The notes: a model not told the origin generated them from the letters alone. Counted from the stretch's first letter, positions 52,708-62,004 are shown. The stretch is 64,000 nucleotides of DNA from Parvibaculum sedimenti (GCF_009184905.1 NZ_WESC01000004.1:186001-250000), one strand, 5' to 3'. A program made the numbers and translations.

Positions 52708-53814
52708 ATGAACGCTAAGGCAGAGGCAAAAATCGTCCAGAAGGGCGATTGGAAAGTCAGCATGACGCCGGACGACATCTATCGTCACCCGATGGATATC
52801 GCATGGCACTTCGCTTACGAGTTCGGCGAGGAAAAGGTCGCCGATCTCTACAAGCGCGCGAAGCAGAACCAGTGGGATTCCGACGACCTCCTGCCCTGGG
52901 ACACACCGGTCGATCCCTCGAAGCCGCTCATCAACAACGAGCAGGACATCTACCACAAGATGTCTTTCTTCAAGAAGCTGTCGAAGTCGCAGCAGGAAAC
53001 CTTCACCGCTCATTCGACGGCGCAGCTGCTCTCGCAATTCCTGCATGGCGAACAGGGCGCGTTGATGACGGCGGCCTGCGTCACCCATTCGGTGCCCGAC
53101 TCCGGCGCCAAGCTCTATGCCGCAACCCAGACCATGGACGAAGCGCGCCATGTCGAGGTTTATTCGAAATATTGCGACAAGATCGCCATGGTCTATCCCA
53201 TGTCGCCCTGGCTCAAGGCGCTCATCGATGCGACGCTTCAGTCGGATCGCTATGAGAAGGTCATGATCGGCATGAACATGATCGTCGAAGGCCTCGCTCT
53301 CGGCGCCTTCAACAACATGTACCGCTCCACGACCTGCCCGCTGCTGAAGCAGCTCACCTTCAACGTGATGCGCGACGAGTCGCGGCACGTCTCCTTCGGT
53401 CACGTCTTCCTCGGGCCGGTCATCAAGACACTGCATCCCGACGATGTGGAAGATCTCGCCGAATTTGCCTTCAACGCGGTCAATATCCTCGTTCAGGCGC
53501 AGACGGCGGGCACGATCGCCAACAAGGTCGATCCGGGTTTCATGGAGGTGCTGCAGAATAGCGGCATCGACGCCGATGACTTCTTCAAGGGCCTCGCGGA
53601 AGCGGCCGACGAAGGCATCGCCCAGACGCTGCCTCCGGGGCAGGTCCACGCGCTGAAAGATCTGATGATGCCCGCCATCGCCCGCGTCGGCCTGCTCACG
53701 CCGACCGTACTGAAGAAGTACGAGGAAGCCGGCATTCCGGTGTTCGACGATCCGCGCGTTCTCAACGCCATGGAAGGCGGCCACCCGACCGGCGAAAGTG
53801 CCGCCGCCGAGTAA
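52708..53814 (+). CDS. Ferritin-like di-iron protein, candidate oxygenase
   Basis: A 368-residue protein with a four-helix di-iron carboxylate site. The ligand set is complete: Glu115 (HGEQGAL), Glu145 and His148 (DEARHVE), Glu194 (VEGLALGAF), Glu224 and His227 (DESRHVSFGH). This is the pattern of the ferritin-like superfamily that includes R2-type oxidases and hydroxylases. No radical-forming tyrosine assignment is attempted. A ferredoxin gene precedes it and a strong terminator follows. I infer an oxygenase or hydroxylase; an aldehyde-deformylating or N-oxygenase role is not excluded. The substrate is unknown. Confidence 0.8.
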   Translation: MNAKAEAKIVQKGDWKVSMTPDDIYRHPMDIAWHFAYEFGEEKVADLYKRAKQNQWDSDDLLPWDTPVDPSKPLINNEQDIYHKMSFFKKLSKSQQETFTAHSTAQLLSQFLHGEQGALMTAACVTHSVPDSGAKLYAATQTMDEARHVEVYSKYCDKIAMVYPMSPWLKALIDATLQSDRYEKVMIGMNMIVEGLALGAFNNMYRSTTCPLLKQLTFNVMRDESRHVSFGHVFLGPVIKTLHPDDVEDLAEFAFNAVNILVQAQTAGTIANKVDPGFMEVLQNSGIDADDFFKGLAEAADEGIAQTLPPGQVHALKDLMMPAIARVGLLTPTVLKKYEEAGIPVFDDPRVLNAMEGGHPTGESAAAE

Positions 53815-53825
53815 GCGACATGCGG

Positions 53826-53859
53826 CCCGCCCCGGCACGATGCCGGGGCGGGACTTTTT
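53826..53859 (+). terminator. Strong Rho-independent terminator after the di-iron gene
   Basis: A perfect 12-base GC stem (53826-53837 with 53841-53852) with a 3-base loop and T5 (53855-53859). It ends 16 bases before the ATG of the PAS gene, so most ferredoxin/di-iron transcripts should stop here. Confidence 0.9.
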
Positions 53860-53875
53860 CGACGGGACGACAAAG

Positions 53876-55057
53876 ATGACGAGCAGCAGCGAAATCGGCG
53901 ACGCAAAGACGGGCGAAAGCTTCCGCGCCATTGTGGAGGGCTTGCCGGAAGCGGTAGTCGTGTCGACGCCGGAGGGGCTGATTACCTATTTCAATCCCGC
54001 CGCCGAAAAGCTTTTCGGCTTTGCCGCCTCCGAGGTCGTCGGCAACAACGTCACCATGCTTGTGCCGCGCAATTCGCGCCGCCATGCCGATCCGCTGAAA
54101 TGGCTCACGAGGTGGGCGGCGGAGCCGGAACACACGCAGTCGCGTTTCCTCGATCTCATCGGCACCACGAAGGCGGGTCACGAGATGCCCGTCGATGTCC
54201 GTGTCTCGGAAACGGTGCTTAATGGCGAACGACGCTTCCTCATCACCGTGCGCGACAACACGGCGCGGCGTGAGGAACAGGCCGCCTTCAAGGAGGCGCA
54301 TCTCAAGGCATCACGCATCCTGATGATCGCGGAGGATGGCATTGTCTCCGCCGATGAAGATCAAAAAATCACATTCTTCAATCTCAAGGCCGAGGAAATC
54401 TTCCGCTACCGCGCGGAAGAAGTTCTGGGAAAGCCGCTCGACATGCTTCTGCCTGAACGCTACCGCGCACATCATGGCGATCAGGTGCGCGGCTTCGGCA
54501 CGGGCAAGATCGCGTCGCAGCTTATGAGCCAGCGCGGCGAGGTCGTGGGCCTTCGCAAGAATGGCGAGGAGTTCCCGCTCGAGGCGACGATCACCAAGGT
54601 TTCCGTCGGCGGACACATCACCTATACGGCGCATCTGCGCGACATCACCGAGCGCAAGGCCGCTCAGGCTCGCCTCCGGGAAAGTGAACGCCGCTTCCGC
54701 GCGGTTTTCGATCACGCTTTCGAGGCCATCGGCCTCTTGAGCCCGGATGGCACGGTGCTGGAAATCAACCGCGCAGGCCGCGCGCTCACGGAAGGCATTT
54801 CGAGCCTTGAAGGCCTGCCGCTCTGGGAACTGCCCTGGGCGGGCGGCGAATTCGCCACGGACGATTTCGCCCGTCAGCGCCTCAAGGCCGCGATTGCCGC
54901 CGCCGCAAAAGGCGAGACCGTGCGCTACACCGCGGAAATCAAGAAAGGCGACGAAGTTCACAAGATCGACCTTTCGCTCGTGCCCGTGAAGGATGAGAGC
55001 GGAAAGGTGATCTACATCGTGCCCGAAGGCCGCGACGTGACGGGGCAGGCCTTCTAG
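53876..55057 (+). CDS. Triple-PAS protein without an output domain
   Basis: A 393-residue protein of three PAS/PAC domains at about 14-125, 145-260 and 265-390. Each has the PAS and PAC signatures (ITYFNPAAEKLFGF, KITFFNLKAEEIF, VLEINRAGRA; and RDNTARR, RDITERKAAQ, GRDVTG). No histidine kinase, cyclase or HTH follows, unlike most proteins with this domain set. It could bind haem, flavin or a small ligand and signal through a partner. Start at 53876 immediately after the terminator of the di-iron gene. Confidence 0.8.
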   Translation: MTSSSEIGDAKTGESFRAIVEGLPEAVVVSTPEGLITYFNPAAEKLFGFAASEVVGNNVTMLVPRNSRRHADPLKWLTRWAAEPEHTQSRFLDLIGTTKAGHEMPVDVRVSETVLNGERRFLITVRDNTARREEQAAFKEAHLKASRILMIAEDGIVSADEDQKITFFNLKAEEIFRYRAEEVLGKPLDMLLPERYRAHHGDQVRGFGTGKIASQLMSQRGEVVGLRKNGEEFPLEATITKVSVGGHITYTAHLRDITERKAAQARLRESERRFRAVFDHAFEAIGLLSPDGTVLEINRAGRALTEGISSLEGLPLWELPWAGGEFATDDFARQRLKAAIAAAAKGETVRYTAEIKKGDEVHKIDLSLVPVKDESGKVIYIVPEGRDVTGQAF

Positions 55058-55079
55058 GCCAGCCCCGCTTTTGCCTTGC

Positions 55080-56108
55080 TCAGACGTTCGCCGGATCGAC
55101 GATCTTCACGATGAGCTTGCCGATATTCTCGCCGTCAAAAAGCTTGTTGACCGCGACCGGCGCCTCCTCGAGCCCATCGACGATAGTTTCGCGATGCTTG
55201 ATCTTGCCTTCAGCCACCCATTGCGCGAGTTGCATGGAGCCTTCGGCATATTTCGACATGAAGTCGATGACGATGAAGCCGCGCACCGTGATGCGCCGCA
55301 TGAGGATCGGCGAGAAGTCGGCGCGCATCGGCTGGTCGGTATTGTAGCCAGAGATCATTCCGCAAAGCGGCATGCGACTGAAAAGGTTCATGCGCGCCAT
55401 CACGGCTTCCATGATCTCGCCGCCGACATTCTCGAAATTGACATCGATGCCATCAGGGGTCGCCTCTACGAGACGCTCTTTCCAGTCCGCCGCCTTGTAG
55501 TCGACCGCCGCATCGAACCCGAGATCCTCGACGAGGTGACGGCATTTTTCCTTGCCGCCCGCAATACCGACTGCGCGGCAGCCCTTGATCTTCGCGATCT
55601 GACCGACGACGGAACCGACCGCGCCGGCGGCCGCGGAAACGACAACGGTTTCGCCGGCCTTTGGCTGGCCGAGTTCGAGCAATCCGAAATAGGCGGTGAG
55701 GCCCGTAATGCCGCAAGCGCCCATCATGGCGGTGAGCGGCACGGGCAGGCCCTTGGGAATCACACCCATACCCGTCTCGACCGTCTCACCTGCGATGGTG
55801 TAGTCCTGCCAACCGACGAGGCCCGTCACCTGATCGCCGACCTTGTAGGCGGATGAATTCGACTTCACGACGATACCGATACCACCGCCGCGCATGACCG
55901 CGCCAAGCTCGACGGGCGGCATGTACTGGTCCATGTCACTCATCCAGATGCGGTTCGTCGGATCGAGGCTCAGATAGACATTGCGCACCAGCGCCTGGCC
56001 GGGGCCAGGCTCCGGGATCGGCGCTTCGACCAGATCGAAATCGGATTTCCTGATGCGCCCCTGTGGCCGCGCCTTCAACCTGAACTGGCGGTTGATGTCG
56101 TTCTTCAT
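55080..56108 (-). CDS. NADP-dependent zinc-free medium-chain oxidoreductase
   Basis: A 342-residue medium-chain dehydrogenase of the leukotriene-B4 dehydrogenase/CurA type, which lacks the catalytic zinc and reduces enones or aldehydes with NADPH. The N-terminal domain starts NRQFRLKARPQGR; the Rossmann part has VVSAAAGAVGSVVGQIAK (about 155-172) and GIAGGKEKC, the typical NADP-binding region. It overlaps no neighbour, but is 16 bases from the sulfatase gene upstream and so is probably its co-operon partner. Confidence 0.85.
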   Translation of the reverse strand: MKNDINRQFRLKARPQGRIRKSDFDLVEAPIPEPGPGQALVRNVYLSLDPTNRIWMSDMDQYMPPVELGAVMRGGGIGIVVKSNSSAYKVGDQVTGLVGWQDYTIAGETVETGMGVIPKGLPVPLTAMMGACGITGLTAYFGLLELGQPKAGETVVVSAAAGAVGSVVGQIAKIKGCRAVGIAGGKEKCRHLVEDLGFDAAVDYKAADWKERLVEATPDGIDVNFENVGGEIMEAVMARMNLFSRMPLCGMISGYNTDQPMRADFSPILMRRITVRGFIVIDFMSKYAEGSMQLAQWVAEGKIKHRETIVDGLEEAPVAVNKLFDGENIGKLIVKIVDPANV

Positions 56109-56124
56109 TTTGTGCTCCCTCGCC

Positions 56125-58041
56125 TCACGGCATTACGATTTCGAACCAGAAGTCGAAGACATCGAGGAGTTCGACGAGATCGTCGAATGCCTTGCCATTG
56201 CCTTCGACCGAAGCGGTATTGGCCGCGACAAGATCGGCGAGCGTCTTTTCGCGCAGCACGATGTCGGCGAGCCCCATCCGCGTGAGCTTGATGCTCGCAT
56301 CGGCCTTCGGATCGATGCGGTCACGGCGATGGTGAAGCACGCCGTTTTCGACGCTGAGAAGAAATGTCTCGCCTGTATCGGTGAAGCCGAGATTGAAGGC
56401 GAAGTGGCGCGCGCCCGCCTTTGGCCCGTTGAGACGCACGGAAAGCGAGTCAAGAATCCGCTCGACCGGCAAAGTCCGTACCTGTCCGGCAGCACCGGGG
56501 CGCGGCGTGGGCGAGGCCGGACGCGGATTGCGAAGTTCCATCGCGGCCGTGAGATAGAAGGCGCGCCACGGCCCCGATTCCGCCTGATAACCAAGCTGTT
56601 CCAGCGCATCGGCCTGCAGGTGCCGCGCGTCCGCGTTGGCGGGGTCCGAGAAGACGAGATGGTTCACGACTTCCGCCACCCAGCGATATTCGCCCTTGTC
56701 GAAACATTCACGTGCCTTCCGCAGCACGGCGGCCGGGCCCCCCATGAACTCGACATAGCGCTTCGCGGCATCGACGGGCGGCAGCGGATGGAGATGCGCC
56801 GGGTTGCCATCGAACCAGCCGAGATAGCGCTGATAGACAGCCTTCGCATTGTGATTGAGCGTGCCGTAATAGCCCCGCGTATACCATTCGGAGGCGAGCG
56901 TCGGCGGCAGCGCGATCTCTTCCGCGATTTCAATGGGCGTCAGCCCGTGGTTCGCGAGGCGCAGCGTCTGGTCATGCACATATTTGTACATGTCGCGCTG
57001 CTTTTCGAGGAAGGCGATGGCGACATCGCGGCCCCAGCGCGGCCAGTGATGGCTGGCGAAAAGCACTTCGGTCTTGCCGCCGAAAATGTCGATCGCCTCG
57101 TCGATATAATGGCTCCACGACTTCGCGTCGCGCACCTGGGCACCGCGCGGCGTATAGAGATTATGCATGTGGCAGGAGCAGTTCTCCGCCATGCAGAGCG
57201 CCTTCATCTGCGGAAAGAAGAAGTTCATTTCCGCAGGTGCTTCGCTATCGGGCGTCAGCTGGAAAACGATCTCGACGCCATCGACATTGAGCGTCTCGCC
57301 GGTGTGGGTGATGATTTCATTCGGCGGCACGAGGCTCACCTGACCGAGAGATACAGTCTTGCCAAGGCCCGCATCGACATGGCCCTTCGGCCCGCGCGGC
57401 AGCAGCGCGCCATACATATAGGTCGCGCGGCGGCCCATCGCATTGCCCGCGAGCACATTCTCGCTCACCGCCTCTTCGAGGAAGCCTTCCGGCGCAATGA
57501 TGCGAATGTCGCCCCGCGCGATATCCTCATCGCTCAGAACGCCCTTGACGCCGCCATAATGATCGACATGGGAATGGGTGTAGATGACCGCAACGACGGG
57601 CCGTTGCCCCCTGTGCTCGCGATAGAGCGCGAGCGACGTCCGCGCCGTTTCAGACGAGATCAGCGGATCGATGACGATGATGCCCGTCTTGCCTTCAATG
57701 AAGGTGATGTTCGAGAGGTCGAAGTTGCGGACCTGATAGATGCTCTCGGAGACCTTGAAGAGGCCGTGGATCGAATTGAGCTGTGCCTGCCGCCAGAGGC
57801 TCGGATTGACGGTCGCGGGCGCCGGGCTACCTTCCTCAATGAAGGAAAAGGCTGACATGTCCCAGACGGGAAAGCCCGCTTCGTTCAGCGATTTCGCATC
57901 GGGGATCGTGGCAATGAAGCCGCGCCGCGCGAGCTCGAAATCTTCGCCCGTTTCCTTCGGCAATTGGCCATGCAGGTATCCATGCGCCCGGCAGGTGGCC
58001 TCGCTCGCTTCCTTGGGTGCGTTCGCTTGCGGCTTGTTCAT
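56125..58041 (-). CDS. Alkyl/aryl-sulfatase, metallo-beta-lactamase type (SdsA/BDS1-like)
   Basis: A 638-residue sulfatase of the SdsA1/BDS1 family, which cleaves primary alkyl sulfates such as dodecyl sulfate by a zinc-dependent mechanism. Metal motif H-x-H-x-D-H is at 156-161 (THSHVDHYGG). The middle holds a helical dimerisation domain and the last ~130 residues are the SCP2-like lipid-binding domain (near GFTDTGETFLLSVENG). No signal peptide is visible, unlike SdsA1, so it may be cytosolic. Start at 58041 with GGAGAGACG upstream. Suggests alkyl sulfates can be used as carbon or sulfur sources. Confidence 0.85.
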   Translation of the reverse strand: MNKPQANAPKEASEATCRAHGYLHGQLPKETGEDFELARRGFIATIPDAKSLNEAGFPVWDMSAFSFIEEGSPAPATVNPSLWRQAQLNSIHGLFKVSESIYQVRNFDLSNITFIEGKTGIIVIDPLISSETARTSLALYREHRGQRPVVAVIYTHSHVDHYGGVKGVLSDEDIARGDIRIIAPEGFLEEAVSENVLAGNAMGRRATYMYGALLPRGPKGHVDAGLGKTVSLGQVSLVPPNEIITHTGETLNVDGVEIVFQLTPDSEAPAEMNFFFPQMKALCMAENCSCHMHNLYTPRGAQVRDAKSWSHYIDEAIDIFGGKTEVLFASHHWPRWGRDVAIAFLEKQRDMYKYVHDQTLRLANHGLTPIEIAEEIALPPTLASEWYTRGYYGTLNHNAKAVYQRYLGWFDGNPAHLHPLPPVDAAKRYVEFMGGPAAVLRKARECFDKGEYRWVAEVVNHLVFSDPANADARHLQADALEQLGYQAESGPWRAFYLTAAMELRNPRPASPTPRPGAAGQVRTLPVERILDSLSVRLNGPKAGARHFAFNLGFTDTGETFLLSVENGVLHHRRDRIDPKADASIKLTRMGLADIVLREKTLADLVAANTASVEGNGKAFDDLVELLDVFDFWFEIVMP

Positions 58042-58168
58042 CGTCTCTCCCTCATGTTCCGGTACCTTTACGGCTCTTGCCGGGAGAGTAGAACGAGGGT
58101 CGCCCAAAACGTAATACTTATTGCGCGAAAAACGCCGCTCTGAACCTCACATTTTCGGCGAAATGCGT

Positions 58169-60025
58169 TCAGGGCTGCTTCACGTAACGGCCCGGCGCCG
58201 GCTCAAGCGGCGGATAATCGGCAGCGCCCATGGCGGGCGGCGCGACCTTGTCACCGCCATGCGTATCGAGCCAGTCCACCCAAGCGGGCCACCACGAACC
58301 CTCGCTTGTCGGCGTCACCTCGACCCAGCGCTCGGAGTCGACATGCTTGTCCGTCGCGTTTCGATGCGCAAGGCGGTAGTGCCGATGCGGGTGGCCGGGC
58401 TCGCTGACGATACCCGCATTGTGGCCGCCGCTCGTGAGCACAAAGGTCACATCCGTGTCCGCGATGAGGTTGATCTTGTAGACGGACCGCCAGGGCGCGA
58501 CATGGTCCGTCTCTGTCGCAACGGCGAAGAACGGCGCACGAATATCCGTCAGCGCCACCGGCGCACCGAGCGCCGCAAAGCGCCCCTCGAAAAGTTCGTT
58601 GTCGAGGAAAAGGTGCCGCAGATATTCGCTATGCATGCGATAGGGCATTCGCGTCGCGTCCGCGTTCCATGCCATCAGATCGTTCATGGGTTCGCGCTCG
58701 CCAAGCAGATATTCCTGCACCGCGCGCGACCAGACGAGATCGCGCGAGCGCAGCATCTGGAAAGCGCCCGCCATCTGCTTCGTATCGAGGAAGCCCTTGT
58801 CCCACATGAGGTCTTCGAGAAGCGCAAGCTGGCTCTCATCGACGAAGAGAAGCAGCTCGCCCGCTTCCGTGAAATCGGTCTGCGCCGCAAGGAGCGTAAC
58901 GCTGTTGAGCGGGCCGTCGCCGTCCCGCGCCAACCATGCGGCGGCGATCGAGAGCAGCGTGCCGCCGAGGCAGTAACCTGCGGCATTGATCTGGCGGTCA
59001 GGCACCACGGCGCGAACGGCATCAATCGCGTCGAGAATACCAAGTTTCAGATAGTCGTCCATGCCGAGATCACGATCCTCGGCGTCGGGGTTCTTCCACG
59101 AGATCATGAAGACGGTGTGGCCGCGATCGACGAGATATTTGACCAGCGAGTTCTGCGGCGACAGATCGAGAATGTAGTACTTCATGATCCATGCCGGCAC
59201 GATAAGGATCGGCTCTGCGCTCACCGTTTCGGTGGTCGGCTTGTACTGGATGAGTTCGATCAGCCGATTGCGGAAGATGACTTCGCCCGGCGTCACCGCC
59301 ACCGCCTCGCCCGGACGGAAAGCCTCGGCGCCCGCAGGCCCCTGCCCCCTGAGCCCACGCTGCAGGTCGTCCGCCATGTTCATCGCGCCTTGCAGCAGAT
59401 TCTGCCCGCCTGTCTCCAGCGTCTTTCTCAGCACCACCGGATTGGTGAGGATGTTGTTCGATGGCGACATCATGTCGAGCGCCTGGCGCGCCATGAAGGA
59501 AACGACATTCTCATGATGGCGGTCGACGCCGCGCACCTCGGTCGTCGCGACATGCCACCATTGCTGCGTCAGCAGAAACCCCTGATAGAAGCAGTCGAAG
59601 GGCGGCTTGCGCCACGCCGGATCGTCGAAGCGATGGTCCTGCGGCAGGGGCTCGATGCAGGCATCCATCTTCTTGCCGCTCAGGCTCTGCATGGCGTGGG
59701 TCGCAAGCCGCGCGGTCTTCGTCACGGCCTTGGTCGCCAGTTCCTGCTGCTTGCCGGGCGAGCTTGCCAGATGCAGCGCCCAGTCGAGCGCGGCGAGGCC
59801 GGCGCTGGCGGGCGAAATGCCAAGCGACGACTGCGCGACGGTCGCGCGCAGGAGCCGATCGAGGCTCGACCAATTGTGATGATGCAGGGCCAGCGGATCG
59901 GGCGCAGAACGGCGCGATGCAGCGGGTGCGGCAGGCGGCACGTCATCAATGAGTTTTCGCGGATTGCGCTTCGACGCCTTGAGCGCGGGGCGTTTACGGG
60001 CTGGTTGTTTCGGGCCTTGCGCCAT
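58169..60025 (-). CDS. phaC: Class I polyhydroxyalkanoate synthase
   Basis: A 618-residue PHA synthase. The N-terminal PhaC domain (about 120-280) includes PFDCFYQGFLLTQQWW and EVIFRNRLIELIQY. The lipase-like box GYCLGG carries catalytic Cys352, followed by the aspartate in TETDHVAPW and the histidine in SGGHNAGI. It polymerises hydroxyacyl-CoA into storage polyester. Length and the C-terminal EGSWWPAWVDWLDTHGG are typical of class I. The first ~50 residues are Lys/Arg/Pro-rich and variable. No phaA, phaB or phasin is adjacent. Start at 60025 with GGAGG upstream. Confidence 0.9.
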   Translation of the reverse strand: MAQGPKQPARKRPALKASKRNPRKLIDDVPPAAPAASRRSAPDPLALHHHNWSSLDRLLRATVAQSSLGISPASAGLAALDWALHLASSPGKQQELATKAVTKTARLATHAMQSLSGKKMDACIEPLPQDHRFDDPAWRKPPFDCFYQGFLLTQQWWHVATTEVRGVDRHHENVVSFMARQALDMMSPSNNILTNPVVLRKTLETGGQNLLQGAMNMADDLQRGLRGQGPAGAEAFRPGEAVAVTPGEVIFRNRLIELIQYKPTTETVSAEPILIVPAWIMKYYILDLSPQNSLVKYLVDRGHTVFMISWKNPDAEDRDLGMDDYLKLGILDAIDAVRAVVPDRQINAAGYCLGGTLLSIAAAWLARDGDGPLNSVTLLAAQTDFTEAGELLLFVDESQLALLEDLMWDKGFLDTKQMAGAFQMLRSRDLVWSRAVQEYLLGEREPMNDLMAWNADATRMPYRMHSEYLRHLFLDNELFEGRFAALGAPVALTDIRAPFFAVATETDHVAPWRSVYKINLIADTDVTFVLTSGGHNAGIVSEPGHPHRHYRLAHRNATDKHVDSERWVEVTPTSEGSWWPAWVDWLDTHGGDKVAPPAMGAADYPPLEPAPGRYVKQP

Positions 60026-60163
60026 GGAGCCTCCGGCATTGGCGCCGGAACATCCGGCGCGAAACTCCCCCCATTTCACATCCTACCCGTGATGTTTCAA
60101 TGAACAAGGCTTCGCTTGGGCTGAAACGCCGCATCGGAGCATCCCCTCGGCGACTGGCGCCGG

Positions 60164-60583
60164 TCAGTCCATATATTGTTCGTTGCCGACGAAGCCGATG
60201 CGGGTGACGCCGAGCCTCTGCGCGGCGGCCAGCACCCGTGCCACATAGTCGTATTTGACCAGTCGGTTGGGCTTGAGATGGATTTCGGGTTGGGGCGTCT
60301 CTGCTGCCGCCGATTTGAGATATTCGTCGAGCTTTGCCGTATCGGGCACCGCGACGCCGTTCCAGAAAACGGTGCCGTCGAAATCGAGTTCGAGATCGAC
60401 CACCTTCGGCTCCCGCTGCGGCGTCTGCACGTTGCGCGGCATGTCGAGCTTCACGGCATGGGTCTGAATCGGAATGGTGATGATGAGCATCACCAGAAGC
60501 ACGAGCATCACGTCGATCAACGGTGTCGTGTTGATCTCCATCATCGGCTCGTCGTCCTTGCCGCCTCCGATGTTCATCGCCAT
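60164..60583 (-). CDS. exbD: ExbD/TolR family protein (second copy)
   Basis: A 139-residue ExbD/TolR-type protein. One membrane helix (about 20-41) contains the catalytic aspartate (NTTPLIDVMLVLLVMLIITI), the remainder is periplasmic. It lies 25 bases after the other exbD copy. Working with an ExbB-type stator it uses the proton gradient to drive a TonB or related protein. Two ExbD copies may form a mixed complex. Confidence 0.88.
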   Translation of the reverse strand: MAMNIGGGKDDEPMMEINTTPLIDVMLVLLVMLIITIPIQTHAVKLDMPRNVQTPQREPKVVDLELDFDGTVFWNGVAVPDTAKLDEYLKSAAAETPQPEIHLKPNRLVKYDYVARVLAAAQRLGVTRIGFVGNEQYMD

Positions 60584-60608
60584 GCTCGTATCTCCCCCGG
60601 AGCCAACA

Positions 60609-61040
60609 TTACTGTGCCACGCCGCGATCGGGCTCGGTGATGAATGCGACCTTCTCGATGCCGCCGCGCTGGCAATCGACGATCACCTTGCCGATGAACT
60701 CGAAGCGCACTTCCTTGTCGCCGCGCACATGAATCTCGGGCTGCGGCTGCTTCGCCGCCGCTTCCTTGATCTTCGCCAACAGCGCCGCGTTGTCGGCCAT
60801 TTTGACGCTGCCCCAGTACACCGCGCCCTCGCGATCCACCGCCACGACGATGTTCTCGGGCTTGGTCTGCGTCGCCACGTTCGAAGCCTTGGGCAGGTCG
60901 ACCGGCACGGTCTGGATCGCCACCGGAATGGTGATCAGGAAGATGATGAGCAGCACCAGCATCACGTCCACCAGCGGCGTCGTGTTGATCGCGGAGATGA
61001 CGTCGTCCTCGTCTCCGCTGCTGCCAATATTCATCGCCAT
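60609..61040 (-). CDS. exbD: ExbD/TolR family protein (first copy)
   Basis: A 143-residue ExbD/TolR-type protein with an N-terminal cytoplasmic stub, one membrane helix (about 20-43) carrying the conserved aspartate in NTTPLVDVMLVLLII, and a periplasmic part (PQPEIHVRGDKEVRFEFIG). It follows the exbB gene by 46 bases and precedes a second copy that differs in the periplasmic part. Confidence 0.88.
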   Translation of the reverse strand: MAMNIGSSGDEDDVISAINTTPLVDVMLVLLIIFLITIPVAIQTVPVDLPKASNVATQTKPENIVVAVDREGAVYWGSVKMADNAALLAKIKEAAAKQPQPEIHVRGDKEVRFEFIGKVIVDCQRGGIEKVAFITEPDRGVAQ

Positions 61041-61086
61041 GCCGTCATTCCCCGAACGTCAACCGAACCGCCTTCGCGTCGCCTTC

Positions 61087-62004
61087 TCAGCCCTTCGTCA
61101 ACAGGCGCGTCTCGACTTCCGCCGCGAAGCGCCGCACCTGATCGAGCGCGGCCTTGTTGCGGCGGATGAGCCAGTTGTAGCCAAGCACTGCCGGCACGGC
61201 GACGGCGAGGCCGATGGCCGTCATGATCAGCGCTTCGCCAACGGGCCCTGCAACCTTGTCGATCGAGGCCTGGCCCGCGAGGCCGATCTGGATCAGGGCG
61301 TGATAAATGCCCCAGACCGTGCCGAAAAGACCGATGAAGGGCGCCGTCGAACCAACAGTCGCGAGGAAGGCGAGACCGCCCTGCAGCCCGGATGCAACGC
61401 CATCGATGCCGCGGTTGAGCGCTGCGGTCGTCCAGTCGATCAGCGTCACCTGCGCCGCCAGGCCACGGCCATGCTGCTCCGACGCCGCGATGCCCTGTTC
61501 CGCAACGGCGCGGAAAGCCGAATTCTTCGCGAGCGTGTCCGTCGCCTCCTTGAGGCTTGAAGACCTGGCAAAGCTCTTCTGGGCCGCGCGAGCCTGAGCG
61601 AAAAGGCCGCGCTGTTCCCAGAGCTTGGTGAAGAGGATGTACCAGCTACCCATCGACATCAGCGCGAGGATGAGCAGCGTGACTTTCGCCACGAGGTCGC
61701 CCTGCGCCCAGAGCGCGGCCAGACCATAGGGATTGGCAGCCGGCTCCGCCGCCGTCTCGGCAAGCGGGCTTTCCGCGCCGGGCACGGCAGCGGGTGTTGT
61801 CGCATCAGTCGTGGCAGGCGCCGCTGGCGCTTGTGTTCCCGCCGCGGCGGCGGGGGCGGCCGGAGCTTCCGTTTCGGCGCGCAACGGTGTCGACAGCGCG
61901 AGGCTCAGCGCCACCAGCGCACCCGCCGACATCAGCGTCAGCGCCCGCAGCCGCGAACCAAAGCAGGCCTCACCCGCATTGCGCGCCATACTTCCAGTCG
62001 TCAT
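61087..62004 (-). CDS. exbB: MotA/TolQ/ExbB proton channel family protein
   Basis: A 305-residue ExbB family protein. A leader (about 25-43, SAGALVALSLALSTPLRA) and an Ala/Pro-rich stretch (44-95) precede the core three membrane helices: AKVTLLILALMSMGSWYILF (about 106-125), VGSTAPFIGLFGTVWGI (about 217-233) and EALIMTAIGLAVAVPAVLGYNW. The extended N terminus with signal sequence is known in ExbB forms that carry a periplasmic extension. No tonB gene lies in the window. Start at 62004 with GGAGTG upstream. Confidence 0.88.
   Translation of the reverse strand: MTTGSMARNAGEACFGSRLRALTLMSAGALVALSLALSTPLRAETEAPAAPAAAAGTQAPAAPATTDATTPAAVPGAESPLAETAAEPAANPYGLAALWAQGDLVAKVTLLILALMSMGSWYILFTKLWEQRGLFAQARAAQKSFARSSSLKEATDTLAKNSAFRAVAEQGIAASEQHGRGLAAQVTLIDWTTAALNRGIDGVASGLQGGLAFLATVGSTAPFIGLFGTVWGIYHALIQIGLAGQASIDKVAGPVGEALIMTAIGLAVAVPAVLGYNWLIRRNKAALDQVRRFAAEVETRLLTKG

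Noticed and set aside
55981-57855. A 624-residue plus-strand frame over the MDR and alkyl-sulfatase genes
   Set aside because: Antisense to two well-supported genes; low-information composition.
58121-60103. A 660-residue frame on the plus strand over phaC
   Set aside because: Complement of a clear class I PHA synthase; composition (Arg/His/Leu-rich) is typical of reverse-frame translation and no motif is present.
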